This document shows, in pieces, positions 13,313 through 21,668 of a stretch of 23,810 nt of DNA (position 1 is its first letter; every line of letters begins with the position of its first letter). Origin of the DNA: Bacteroidota bacterium (GTDB lineage: Bacteria > Bacteroidota > Bacteroidia > Flavobacteriales > Flavobacteriaceae); contig JAEWJM010000005.1 in NCBI GenBank assembly GCA_023386585.1, forward strand, positions 1-23,810. The letters are read 5' to 3'. Below the pieces are notes generated by a model. It was given only the letters and a program-made list of their open reading frames with translations. It had not been told where the DNA came from and ran no database searches. Made by a program: the position numbers and the translations under genes.

Positions 13313-15532
13313 CTAATTCTTATAAACCCGGGTGACTTTATCGATGCCGTCGATTTTCTTGATGTTGTCGATAAGCCGTTTCAGGATTGTGTTGTTCTGT
13401 ACGATTACCGCGACCTGGCCGTTGAAAATTCCCGCTTCTCCATTGAGCGAAATGCTTTGGATGTTGACGTGCATGTTGTTGGAAATCACTTTGGTAAGTT
13501 TATTTGTCAGTCCCAAAGTGTCCATTCCGGTGATCTTGAGCACCGCCTTGAATTCCTGCTGCGTCGAGTCGATCCATTTGGCCTGAATGATACGGTATGC
13601 ATAGTTGGACTGCATGGTGATTGCGTTCGGGCAGTCTTTTTTGTGGACTTTAATTCCTTCGTTGACAGTAATAAAGCCGAACACTTCATCGCCCGGAATC
13701 GGGTTGCAGCAGGTCGACAAGGTATAATCGAGTTTGTCGTGCTCGGGCCCGAAAACGAGCATGTCGTAATTGTTGCTGATAACCTGGCGGTGAATGTCTG
13801 TGTCGGCGGTATCCTTGGTGCGCTTGATCTTGCTTTTGAAGAAATTCATCAGCGTATTGCTCTTTTGCGCCGCGTAATCCTTGAGTACCTGGTTTTCGAT
13901 CGCACCAATTCCGACGCGATAGAACAAATCAAGGCTGGTTTTCAGCCTGCAGAAGTTGACCAGCTCGTTGACGACACTCTCGCTCATCGTAATCTTCAGG
14001 TGTCGCAGTTTCCGGTTGAGGATTTCCTTGCCTTCTTCGGCGACTTTCTTGATGTCTTCATTAAGTACGTTTCTGATCTTATTCTTGGCGCGCGATGTCG
14101 TGACATAGTCCAGCCAGTGCGATGTCGGCTTTTGGTTTGGCGAAGTGATGATTTCTATCTGGTCGCCGCTTTTGAGTTCGTGGTTCAGCGGAACCAATTT
14201 TCCGTTGACGCGCGTTCCTCGTGTGCGAATTCCGATTTCGGAGTGAATGCTGAAGGCAAAGTCGAGTGATGTGGCGCCTTTGGGAAGCGATTTAATTTCG
14301 CCTTTTGGCGTAAAGACGAAGATTTCCTTGGCGTATAGGTTCATCTTGAAATCTTCGACGAAATCGACCGCATTGGTCTCGGAGCTTTCGAGCGCTTCAC
14401 GCAACAGGTTGAGCCAAACGTCGAGTCCGCTTTCCTCAGTTGCGCCTTGTTTGTATTTGTAGTGGGCGGCGTAGCCTTTTTCGGCGATTTCATCCATTCT
14501 TTCGCTGCGTACCTGGATTTCGACCCAGCGGCCTTTTGGTCCCATTACCGTAATGTGCAGCGCTTCGTAACCCGTTGATTTTGGTGATGAGATCCAGTCG
14601 CGCAACCGGCTTGGGCTTGGGCGGTAATGGTCGGTTACGATCGAATAGATCTTCCAGGCGATGAATTTCTCGTCGTGCGGCGTCGATCTGTAAACGATCC
14701 GCAAAGCAAATTTGTCATAAACTTCGTCGAAGCTGACGTTCTGCGCGCGCATTTTCCGGCGGATGGAATAAATACTTTTCGGCCGGCCTTTTATGATGTA
14801 ATCGATGCCTTCTGCGTCGAGTGACTTCTTCAGGACATTTGAAATATCGGTAATATAAGCGTCCTGTTCTTCTTTGGTTTCCTTGATTTTGCCGACAATA
14901 TCTTTGTAGACTTCCGGTTCGGTGTATTTCAAGCCTAGGTCTTCGAGCTTGGTTTTGATGTTGTAGAGTCCGAGGCGGTGAGCCAGTGGCGCATAAATGT
15001 ACAGCGTTTCCGATGCGATCTTGACCTGCTTGTAGTCGGGCATCGAATCCATCGTTTGCATGTTGTGGAGCCGGTCGGCGAGCTTGATCAGGATTACCCG
15101 GACATCATCGTTGAGGGTGAGCAGCATTTTTCGGAAGTTCTCGGCCTGCACCGAAATGTTCATGTCTTTTTTGACTTGAGCAATTTTGGTTAGCCCTTCA
15201 ACGATCTGCGCGACTTTCGGATTGAAAATCCGCTCGATGTCTTCAATTGTTACGTGCGTATCTTCGACAACGTCGTGCATCAGGGCTGCCGCGATGGAGG
15301 TTGCGCCAAGGCCGATTTCCGAAGCGACGATCTTGGCGACAGCGATAGGATGGAAGATATAGGCTTCGCCCGATTTGCGGCGCTGTTCCTTATGTGCGTC
15401 GACGGCAAAATCGAATGCCTTTCGTATCAGTTTTTTGTCTTCTTCGGATAGAGTTTGGTAACTTATCCTTAGCAGCTCCTTGTATTCCTGGGCAATTGCC
15501 TTATTTTCTTTCTCAATATCAATCTCGACCAT
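13313..15532 (-). CDS. Bifunctional (p)ppGpp synthetase/hydrolase (RelA/SpoT family)
   Basis: 739 residues with the full long-RSH layout. HD hydrolase domain (about 40-195): H61 in FHPIAVAK, HDVVED (86-91) and LADRLHNMQT (D153), all Mn2+ and catalytic residues present. Synthetase domain (about 230-360): KGRPKSIYSIRRKM, EVYDKFALRIVY and the catalytic EIQVRS segment, also intact. TGS domain (about 402-463) begins with FVFTPKGEIKSLPKGATSLD. Then a conserved-cysteine region (CC at 608-609, C634) and a C-terminal ACT domain (660-739). Both activities are therefore expected, making it the probable main stringent-response enzyme: GTP/GDP plus ATP to (p)ppGpp, and its breakdown. Start ATG 15532. It is followed by the Fur-like gene, purA and nhaA on the same strand. 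Confidence 0.95.
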   Translation of the reverse strand: MVEIDIEKENKAIAQEYKELLRISYQTLSEEDKKLIRKAFDFAVDAHKEQRRKSGEAYIFHPIAVAKIVASEIGLGATSIAAALMHDVVEDTHVTIEDIERIFNPKVAQIVEGLTKIAQVKKDMNISVQAENFRKMLLTLNDDVRVILIKLADRLHNMQTMDSMPDYKQVKIASETLYIYAPLAHRLGLYNIKTKLEDLGLKYTEPEVYKDIVGKIKETKEEQDAYITDISNVLKKSLDAEGIDYIIKGRPKSIYSIRRKMRAQNVSFDEVYDKFALRIVYRSTPHDEKFIAWKIYSIVTDHYRPSPSRLRDWISSPKSTGYEALHITVMGPKGRWVEIQVRSERMDEIAEKGYAAHYKYKQGATEESGLDVWLNLLREALESSETNAVDFVEDFKMNLYAKEIFVFTPKGEIKSLPKGATSLDFAFSIHSEIGIRTRGTRVNGKLVPLNHELKSGDQIEIITSPNQKPTSHWLDYVTTSRAKNKIRNVLNEDIKKVAEEGKEILNRKLRHLKITMSESVVNELVNFCRLKTSLDLFYRVGIGAIENQVLKDYAAQKSNTLMNFFKSKIKRTKDTADTDIHRQVISNNYDMLVFGPEHDKLDYTLSTCCNPIPGDEVFGFITVNEGIKVHKKDCPNAITMQSNYAYRIIQAKWIDSTQQEFKAVLKITGMDTLGLTNKLTKVISNNMHVNIQSISLNGEAGIFNGQVAVIVQNNTILKRLIDNIKKIDGIDKVTRVYKN

Positions 15533-15552
15533 GGCATCAGTAGTTCACTGTT

Positions 15553-15583
15553 GAAAAGTAGTGAGAACAATTGGTCTGTGCAA
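15553..15583 (-). promoter_or_regulatory. Predicted promoter of the (p)ppGpp synthetase/hydrolase gene
   Basis: On the minus strand TTG (15583-15581), 20 bp, TACTTTTC (15560-15553). One base differs from TAnnTTTG. It fits entirely within the 60-bp gap after the serine hydrolase stop and gives a leader of about 17 nt. Confidence 0.4.
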
Positions 15584-15592
15584 GTACATCAA

Positions 15593-17155
15593 CTATTTGA
15601 CGGCTTCGGCGACGCGGGTAAAATCGAGGTCGTGAAAATCGTAACTGAAATCCGTCAGGGGAGAAATCGCTTTCATCGTAAAACCGCTTATTTTCCCGTT
15701 TTCGGGTCGGAAAAAAATATGCGAATCGGCACCAAAACTCCTGACATTCCATTTCACTACAAAATTATCGCCTTTATAGCGGAAAACTTCACCCGAAAGC
15801 CGCGGCGAACGCTTTGATGCAAAAAACATCCTTCCTTTTTTTACCGTTATTTCGACATCGCCAAACCAATTGTCATGGTATTTTCCTGCGTATTTAACGA
15901 AATCCACATTGTTTTTCTTGTCCTTGAGATTTTTGGCTACCGTTGCCCAGACTTCAGCAGTGATTGAATCGGCATCTTCTTCCTTCAACTTGCGGTCGGC
16001 GCTGAGTGCGGCAACATGGTCAGGATTTGAGATACCGAGGTAACTGTCTTTTATCGTGTTGGAAATCGCTGTGAATGCAGCACCTGATTGCTGGTTGGTC
16101 AAAACGATAATCCCGAGTTGAATTTCCGGAAACAGGATGACCTGAGTAACGATTCCGTCGAGTCCGCCCGTATGCGAAACCTGCAGTTTTCCATTGATAT
16201 CGGTGAGCTGCCAACCGAGCCCGTACGCCTTGAAAAGCGATTTATACGGTTGAAAATTCCGTAGCGGCATAATCGTTTGCGGCGTCCACATTTCCTTATG
16301 TTGCTTTTCGCTGAGCAGTTGTTTGTCTTCGAATTTCCCATTCTGAAGCTGCATGATCACCCAATTGCTGAGGTCGTTCACGCTTGAGTAGATTCCGGCG
16401 GCAGCGTCGAAGATCTGGTTCTTGTATCGCGGAATCACCTGCAGTTTTCGATTTACGGGAACATGCGGAACGATGGTGTTCGAGGTGTCTTTCAATCGCA
16501 CCCACGAAGTCGCGGTGTAATCCATGTGAAGTGGCTTTATGATCCGCTGCTCGACGAAATCGTTCCACGACATTCCGCTGACGCGATGAACAACCTCACC
16601 GGCGATGACATAAAGCAAATTGTCGTAATCGTATTGTGTCCGAAAACCCGAAACCGGTTTTAGGTATCGAATGTTGCGGATGATGTCTTCTGGTGTGAAA
16701 TTGTGGCCGTCGGGCCAGATCATCAGGTCCCCGGCGCCGAGTCCGAGGCCGCTTCGGTGGGTTAAAAGATCGCGTATCGTAAATTCGGCGGTGACGTAAT
16801 CGTTATACATCCGGAATTCCGGAATGTGCTTGATCACATTATCGTCCCATTTCAGTTTTCCCTCATCGACCAACATTCCGAGCGCTGCCGTCGTAAATGC
16901 TTTTGTATTTGAAGCGATTCCAAAGAGTGTGTTGGCATCGGTCTTTTGCTGTGTATTGATGTTGGTCACGCCGTAACCTTTGGCAAGGACGACCTTTCCG
17001 TCTTTAATGATTCCCACCGCAATTCCGGGGACATCGAAGGTTTTCATCGTACGCAAAACCAGCTCGTCGACTTTAGCCTCGGGAAGTTGGGCAAAAGCTG
17101 CGGCCGACACCAAAAACAGCGAGCAGAAATATTTAATTGATTTAGGAGTAGCCAT
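15593..17155 (-). CDS. Periplasmic serine hydrolase (class C beta-lactamase/PBP4* fold) with DUF3471-like tail
   Basis: 520 residues with signal peptide MATPKSIKYFCSLFLVSAAA, cut near FAQ. The beta-lactamase fold (about 25-370) carries S82-x-x-K85 in FGIASNTKAFT, the Y-x-N motif Y177-D-N179 and HTG (328-330), so the active site is complete. Residues 415-520 form a beta domain of the DUF3471 type (KYAGKYHDNWFGDVEITVKKG). Members range from esterases and D-aminopeptidases to D,D-peptidases; true beta-lactamase activity is not implied. I chose ATG 17155 because it begins the signal peptide; the upstream TTG at 17302 would overlap the neighbouring gene. It stands 112 bp after trmH and 60 bp before the (p)ppGpp gene. 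I saw only a poor promoter match (TTG-N21-TACCTTAG) in front of it. Confidence 0.87.
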   Translation of the reverse strand: MATPKSIKYFCSLFLVSAAAFAQLPEAKVDELVLRTMKTFDVPGIAVGIIKDGKVVLAKGYGVTNINTQQKTDANTLFGIASNTKAFTTAALGMLVDEGKLKWDDNVIKHIPEFRMYNDYVTAEFTIRDLLTHRSGLGLGAGDLMIWPDGHNFTPEDIIRNIRYLKPVSGFRTQYDYDNLLYVIAGEVVHRVSGMSWNDFVEQRIIKPLHMDYTATSWVRLKDTSNTIVPHVPVNRKLQVIPRYKNQIFDAAAGIYSSVNDLSNWVIMQLQNGKFEDKQLLSEKQHKEMWTPQTIMPLRNFQPYKSLFKAYGLGWQLTDINGKLQVSHTGGLDGIVTQVILFPEIQLGIIVLTNQQSGAAFTAISNTIKDSYLGISNPDHVAALSADRKLKEEDADSITAEVWATVAKNLKDKKNNVDFVKYAGKYHDNWFGDVEITVKKGRMFFASKRSPRLSGEVFRYKGDNFVVKWNVRSFGADSHIFFRPENGKISGFTMKAISPLTDFSYDFHDLDFTRVAEAVK

Positions 17156-17267
17156 TAGATATCGATTAACACTTGGCCTAAGGTAGAGAAATAGTTTTAT
17201 GAGTAGCAAGTTAAAAAGTTGACAGGAAGCCTTTTCTCGTTCAATTGCATATTTGGAGCAAACAATT

Positions 17268-18059
17268 TTACTTCTGCCATTCGCGCTGCCTTTTTGCTTC
17301 AAAAAGCAGTATTGCCGCGGCGACCGAGACGTTCATCGAATCGATTTCGCCTTCCATTGGAATCCTGATATTTTGTTTTGCGGCTTTTCGCCAGATTGCG
17401 GTCAGTCCGGTTGACTCCGTCCCAACGACAATTGCGGTTGCTGAAGTAAAATCCTGTTGGTAGTATGGCTGCGAATCCTGCAAGGCGGCTGCATAAATGC
17501 TGATCTTATTTTGATTCAGAAAGTCAATTATTTCGGTGCTTGAGCCGGTAGCAATGTTGTTTGTGAAGAGTCCACCGACACTCGACCGAACAATATTCGG
17601 ATTGTAAAGATCGCCTTTCGGATCGGCAATGAGCACTGCATCCAGCGCAGCTGCATCGGCGGTCCGTAGCAACGCACCAATGTTTCCGGGTTTTTCGGGA
17701 GCTTCGGCAACAAGAATCAGCGGATTTTCTTTCAGTCGAAGATTCGAAAGTGACAGGTCTTTGGAAAACGCCACGGCAATCACGCCTTCCGTGGTATCGC
17801 GGTACGCCAATTTGGAGTAAACTTCGCGAGTGATTTCTATAATTTCTGCATCGTTGGAAATCGCTGTAACTTCTTGTTCCGAGATATAATCGGGACAAAA
17901 CAAAATCGATTTCAACCGGTATCCGGCTTTTACCGCGAGGCTCAGTTCGCGACGGCCTTCAATCAGGAAAGTGCCGCTGTCTCTGCGGGCGCGCGATTTT
18001 TCCTGTAGCAGCGCCAATGATTTCACAAGCGGGTTCTGGATACTGGTGATTTGCTTCAA
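17268..18059 (-). CDS. TrmH/SpoU-family RNA 2'-O-methyltransferase
   Basis: 263 residues. The N-terminal RNA-binding substrate domain (1-about 95) contains ITSIQNPLVKSL and GTFLIEGRRELSLAVKAGY. The C-terminal SPOUT domain has motif 1 PEKPGNIGALLRTADA with the N and R used in catalysis, motif 2 IVVGTESTGL and motif 3 IPMEGEIDSMNVSVAAAILL, which forms the trefoil-knot SAM site. It methylates a ribose in rRNA or tRNA; the target nucleotide is not evident. There is no in-frame ATG. TTG 18059 gives the usual N-terminus (L/M)KQITSIQNP, and a promoter ends just upstream; TTG 18065 is the alternative. It is divergent from the TRIC gene. Confidence 0.85.
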   Translation of the reverse strand: MKQITSIQNPLVKSLALLQEKSRARRDSGTFLIEGRRELSLAVKAGYRLKSILFCPDYISEQEVTAISNDAEIIEITREVYSKLAYRDTTEGVIAVAFSKDLSLSNLRLKENPLILVAEAPEKPGNIGALLRTADAAALDAVLIADPKGDLYNPNIVRSSVGGLFTNNIATGSSTEIIDFLNQNKISIYAAALQDSQPYYQQDFTSATAIVVGTESTGLTAIWRKAAKQNIRIPMEGEIDSMNVSVAAAILLFEAKRQREWQK

Positions 18060-18073
18060 AGTCAAAGTTTCGG

Positions 18074-18104
18074 TAAAGATAATGCGGTTTCGCGCCAATG
18101 GCAA
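18074..18104 (-). promoter_or_regulatory. Predicted promoter of the TrmH-family gene
   Basis: On the minus strand TTG (18104-18102), 20 bp, TATCTTTA (18081-18074), one mismatch to TAnnTTTG. It implies a leader of roughly 5-11 nt and supports a TTG start at 18065 or 18059 rather than 18143. Confidence 0.45.
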
Positions 18105-18109
18105 TTTAA

Positions 18110-18140
18110 TTTGGATTGCAATGGACACTGCGTACTTTTG
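18110..18140 (+). promoter_or_regulatory. Consensus Bacteroidota promoter of the TRIC gene
   Basis: TTTG (18110-18113), exactly 19 bp, then TACTTTTG (18133-18140): a full match to TTTG-N19-TAnnTTTG. It is followed by an A9 run and the ATG at 18152, so the leader is only about 8 nt. It rules out the in-frame TTG at 18116, which lies between the two boxes. Confidence 0.7.
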
Positions 18141-18151
18141 CAAAAAAAAAG

Positions 18152-18772
18152 ATGTTCAACTTCCTCGAGATCCTCGGAACGCTGGCTTTCACAATTTCGG
18201 GAGCGCTTACGGCGATGAAAAAGAAGCTGGATCCGTTCGGTGTATTTATTATTGCGTTTGTGACAGCGGTCGGCGGCGGGACTTTGCGCGATGTCATGAT
18301 CGGCCGCACCCCGGTAGTGTGGATGCTGCACATCGAATTTGTTTACGTTATCCTCTGTGGTTATTTACTTGCGGTGTTTTATCGGAAAAAACTCGACCGG
18401 CTGCGGATTTCACTGTTTCTCTTCGATACTGTCGGATTAGGCATTTTCACATTGATTGGTCTTCAAAAAGGAATTGAAAACGGTCTGCACCCGATGATCT
18501 GCATCGCTTTAAGAACAATGACCGCGTGCTTCGGCGGCGTAATCCGGGATATACTTTGTAATGACATTCCAATAATTTTCAGGCGTGAAATTTACGCAAC
18601 GATCTGCCTTGTAGGTGGAATTTTATTTTTCGTGCTCAAAAAACTCAACCTGAAAGATGATGTGATTTATGTTGCAGTTTCAGTTGTGATGATCGTATTC
18701 CGGCTTCTGGCGGTCAGGTTTCACTGGAGCCTTCAGCCGCTCGAGCACCACGATCATCCGCGGGTCAAATAG
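18152..18772 (+). CDS. TRIC/UPF0126 (YicG-like) channel family membrane protein
   Basis: 206 residues with about seven membrane helices and two homologous halves. The halves are marked by SGALTAMKKKLDPFG...GGGTLRDVMIG and by GLGIFTLIGLQKGIEN...GGVIRDILCNDIP. The duplicated glycine-rich (T/I)RD signature is diagnostic of the trimeric intracellular cation channel (TRIC) family, formerly UPF0126. Prokaryotic members have been shown to conduct K+; the physiological role is poorly known, and in some bacteria relatives are linked to glycine. Inner membrane. The start is fixed by the promoter directly upstream. The 3' end overlaps the convergent T9SS cargo gene by 19 bp with no terminator between. 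Confidence 0.88.
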   Translation: MFNFLEILGTLAFTISGALTAMKKKLDPFGVFIIAFVTAVGGGTLRDVMIGRTPVVWMLHIEFVYVILCGYLLAVFYRKKLDRLRISLFLFDTVGLGIFTLIGLQKGIENGLHPMICIALRTMTACFGGVIRDILCNDIPIIFRREIYATICLVGGILFFVLKKLNLKDDVIYVAVSVVMIVFRLLAVRFHWSLQPLEHHDHPRVK

Positions 18773-20577
18773 AGAAATCCGGTGTAGGAATTTGGATAAT
18801 CGGGATCGTTCAGGTCAAGTACGTAATAATACGTCCCATCCGGAAGTTCATTTCCCATTGGCCTGAAACCTTTTGTTGCGAAGCCGCGCCATTCCTCGGT
18901 GTTGTTGTTTCCCGTCCAGACCAAAACGCCCCAACGATTGTAAACCCGTAACTGGTAATTCAGGAAAATATCTCGAAGTCCGTCAATGTGAAAAGAATCG
19001 TTAACGCCGTCTTCGTTCGCTGAGATGTAATTGTATATGGTTGGCGGGCAATTGCGGACGCGAAGGAAAAAGCTACCGGTATTGTAACAAGTGCCGTCAA
19101 AAATGCGGAAAAAGATCTGGTGCGGCGTACTCGCGGCATGATAGTCTGAAGTGTTGAGTATTTCGCTACTTCCTGTTTCAGCATCGGACTGCGATTCGTA
19201 AAAACTCACTACCTGCAAACCGTCGATTCGAATTAAATCGGGATAATCCGAAAAATCGAAATTTCCTGCGGTGAGTCCGAGGTTACAACTCACCAAATCG
19301 GGCGGCACATTGAATTCGGGCAGCGGAAGCAAACTGCCATTCGTAGCGAACGTGTTGTTGTTCTCGTTAAGTTCGGTGACAATTCCGGCGCCGGTTCCGT
19401 TGTCGTCCACTACAAACAGAATATCGAAAGTATCCAGTGAACTTTCGGGAATCGTAACGGTCATTTGTCCTGATTCGCTGCCTCCGATCGGAATCACGGC
19501 GGTAGTTTGTGCAGTTCCGACGAGAACTCCGCCGACATATGCCGCAATTGGCGTTCCTGCCGCAAGTTCATTGGTACTGTTGACGTTGAAAACTGTAAAG
19601 TCATACGTAACGTCGCGGGAATTGCATTGCGAAATATAATCGGAAGTTTGAATCGTCGCATCGGGCAACTGGCTGTTGAGCTTGGTCATGACCACGTTGA
19701 TCATCACAAAGTCTTGTCCGGAAGTCAACGTGATTTGTGCCGACGTATCGCCGATCGCAATGTTGTCCTGGATCGGATACACATCGAGATCCATATTGTA
19801 GAGATTGGTAGCGCCGGTAAAGCTATTGGTGCTGTTGAAGGCATTGTTGACCGGGTTCAGCGGCGGGTTTGAAAGCGGCGTTCCATTGATGCTGAGTGTT
19901 TCACTAACCGGAATTGACGCATCGCCTTCCCAGGCAACAAATCCGATTTTCGCTCCGACGTCGTCGATGACATTTATGCTGCTGAGCGTAATGTTGATCG
20001 AACTCGGAACGTTGGAAGAAGATGTCGGTACGCTTTGCAATCCGTCGTATAAATTGAGTTGGTTCAGCGGAAGCGCCGCATTTTTATAGACGATGACAAT
20101 CGCCCAACCGGCAAAGTTTGTCCCGTTGCTGCAATAATCGATCGCATTCAGCCAGGGCGAGACATCGAGGCCGGAAAGCATATACGTACCGTTCCCGGTG
20201 GCCTGGACCTGCGCGGTTACATCGGCAAATGCAGAAAAAAACGGAAGTCCGGTAACAAAAGAAACCAACGGAAAGTTGCGTTGAGCAGTTATATCGACAT
20301 CGTTCAGCCGTACGTCAAAATCGCCCGTGCCGGACCCGGCCCAATAGAGATAGGCTTTTTCGACTTCATCGCCCGTTCCCAAGGATAACTCTGCCGAGGA
20401 CGACGTCAGGATAATGCATGGATCGTTAGCGGTGTTTTCGGCAACGTTCATGGTATTGCCGATAAATACGAAGTCAAACCTGCCGTTGAATTGGTCGTAG
20501 AGCGACACATCCTGCGCAGAAAGATCGGCACAGGAAAATAGAAAAACAATCAGCGAAAAACGTAGTAACTTTCTCAC
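18754..20577 (-). CDS. T9SS type B sorting-domain (gliding-motility-associated C-terminal) secreted protein
   Basis: 607 residues. Signal peptide 1-21 (cut near LSA/QD). Residues 25-300 form a beta-rich domain with KAYLYWAGSGTGDFDVRLN and GWAIVIVYKNAALPLNQLNL, resembling DUF3344-like surface modules. Residues 305-415 look like a CARDB adhesion domain (ATIQTSDYISQC ... ELNENNNTF). Residues 430-507 form a further beta module. The C-terminus (510-607) is a type B T9SS sorting domain: NYISANEDGVNDSF, YQLRVYNRWGVLVW, LPDGTYYYVLDL, GFLYL. It is expected to cross the outer membrane by T9SS and remain surface-bound or be released; adhesion is an inference. The start codon is GTG (20577). A possible -7 box TACCTTTA lies 21-28 bp upstream. 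Confidence 0.88.
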   Translation of the reverse strand: MRKLLRFSLIVFLFSCADLSAQDVSLYDQFNGRFDFVFIGNTMNVAENTANDPCIILTSSSAELSLGTGDEVEKAYLYWAGSGTGDFDVRLNDVDITAQRNFPLVSFVTGLPFFSAFADVTAQVQATGNGTYMLSGLDVSPWLNAIDYCSNGTNFAGWAIVIVYKNAALPLNQLNLYDGLQSVPTSSSNVPSSINITLSSINVIDDVGAKIGFVAWEGDASIPVSETLSINGTPLSNPPLNPVNNAFNSTNSFTGATNLYNMDLDVYPIQDNIAIGDTSAQITLTSGQDFVMINVVMTKLNSQLPDATIQTSDYISQCNSRDVTYDFTVFNVNSTNELAAGTPIAAYVGGVLVGTAQTTAVIPIGGSESGQMTVTIPESSLDTFDILFVVDDNGTGAGIVTELNENNNTFATNGSLLPLPEFNVPPDLVSCNLGLTAGNFDFSDYPDLIRIDGLQVVSFYESQSDAETGSSEILNTSDYHAASTPHQIFFRIFDGTCYNTGSFFLRVRNCPPTIYNYISANEDGVNDSFHIDGLRDIFLNYQLRVYNRWGVLVWTGNNNTEEWRGFATKGFRPMGNELPDGTYYYVLDLNDPDYPNSYTGFLYLTRG

Positions 20578-20597
20578 CGCCGGTGGAATTTTGCGAT

Positions 20598-20605
20598 TAA
20601 AGGTA
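20598..20605 (-). promoter_or_regulatory. Candidate -7 box of the T9SS cargo gene
   Basis: On the minus strand TACCTTTA has one mismatch to TAnnTTTG, with an implied leader of about 17 nt to the GTG at 20577. No TTG was seen at -33. Confidence 0.3.
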
Positions 20606-20661
20606 CTACTATTTTTTTGTTGGCGGCATCAGGAAAAGTAGTGTGGTAAGGAATAAAAGAG

Positions 20662-20669
20662 TAATTTTC
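20662..20669 (+). promoter_or_regulatory. Candidate -7 box for the polysaccharide operon
   Basis: TAATTTTC has one mismatch to TAnnTTTG and lies 21 bp before the GTG at 20691. It falls downstream of the alternative GTG at 20643, which favours the shorter gene. No -33 TTG is present at the right distance, so this is weak. Confidence 0.25.
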
Positions 20670-20690
20670 CGCTGTTTTAAAAAACTGCGA

Positions 20691-21668
20691 GTGAAAACCT
20701 GCACGATCAAACGATACAGTGCCGCCGACTACGGCCGATGGAATGAATTTATCGCAAAGGCAAAAAACGCCACTTTTCTATTTCATCGCGATTTCATGGA
20801 ATACCACGCCGACCGTTTTCAGGATTTTTCACTGATCGTCTGCGATGGCGACAAATGGCTTGCGGTGCTTCCGGCGCATGTTGAAAACGGGCGCGTATAT
20901 TCGCATCGTGGACTCACATATGGTGGACTCGTCATTGACAATTCAATCCGGCTTGCCGAGATGATCGTTGTTTTTCGGCAACTGCTGCAATATCTGAATG
21001 GTGAGAATATTCAGTTTCTTCATCTAAGCCTCATTCCGCCCATTTATCATCATTTCCCTTCGGATGAGATTAAATACGCTTTATTTCTTGCCGATGCGGT
21101 CCTTGAACGGCGTGATGCCCTGGCTGTAATCGATCAGGATCATCCGATGTTGGCCACAAAAAACCGCAGGAACAGCATTCGCCGAGGCGCGAAATACGGC
21201 CTTGAAATCAGGGAAGACAATGATTTTAGGATATTTTGGACTAAAATCCTGATTCCTAACCTCGCCAATAAACATGGAGTGAAACCGGTTCATACCATTG
21301 AAGAAATTGAACGCCTGCATGCACTTTTCCCGCAAAACATCCGGCATTTCAATGTTTACGATAATGACCGCATCGTCGCTGGAACTACCGTTTTTGAATC
21401 GGAACTGGTCGCGCATCCTCAGTACGTTTCTGGCCGCGAAGACAAAAATGCACTGGGATCGATAGATTATCTGTATTCGTATCTGATCACCGAAGTGTTT
21501 TCCGAAAAGAAATTTTTTGACTTTGGAATTTCCAACGAAAAACAGGGCAGAAAGCTTAATGAAGGATTGATTTTCTGGAAGGAAAGCTTTGGCGCCCGTA
21601 CAATAGCACACGACTTTTATGAGGTCAGGACTGCGAATTATCACAATCTTGACAACGTACTGATATGA
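20691..21668 (+). CDS. FemAB/GNAT-like acyl- or aminoacyltransferase
   Basis: 325 residues from GTG 20691; an upstream GTG at 20643 would add 16 basic residues. The layout is that of FemAB-like double-GNAT proteins. The N-half has ATFLFHRDFMEYHADRFQDF and SHRGLTYGGLVID (about 27-83). The C-half has NSIRRGAKYGLEIRE (161-175), the beta-strand pair NDRIVAGTTVFES (225-237) and DFGISNEKQGRKLNEGLIFW (about 277-296). No membrane segment is visible. Relatives transfer amino acids or acyl groups to amino sugars or peptidoglycan peptides. It is the first gene of a coupled operon and overlaps the sugar aminotransferase by 4 bp (ATGA), so the likely acceptor is the amino sugar made there. The donor is unknown. 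Confidence 0.75.
   Translation: MKTCTIKRYSAADYGRWNEFIAKAKNATFLFHRDFMEYHADRFQDFSLIVCDGDKWLAVLPAHVENGRVYSHRGLTYGGLVIDNSIRLAEMIVVFRQLLQYLNGENIQFLHLSLIPPIYHHFPSDEIKYALFLADAVLERRDALAVIDQDHPMLATKNRRNSIRRGAKYGLEIREDNDFRIFWTKILIPNLANKHGVKPVHTIEEIERLHALFPQNIRHFNVYDNDRIVAGTTVFESELVAHPQYVSGREDKNALGSIDYLYSYLITEVFSEKKFFDFGISNEKQGRKLNEGLIFWKESFGARTIAHDFYEVRTANYHNLDNVLI

Noticed and set aside
13205..14269. 354-codon open frame on the plus strand opposite the (p)ppGpp enzyme gene
   Set aside because: It is antisense to a fully conserved gene, has a non-ATG start, no recognisable domain, and a composition expected from the reverse frame of that gene.
17156..17302. N-terminal extension of the serine hydrolase from TTG 17302
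   Set aside because: It would overlap the RNA methyltransferase gene and put 49 residues before a good signal peptide beginning at ATG 17155.
17971..18477. 168-codon plus-strand frame spanning the divergent promoter
   Set aside because: It overlaps both the methyltransferase and the TRIC gene in other frames and resembles no protein.
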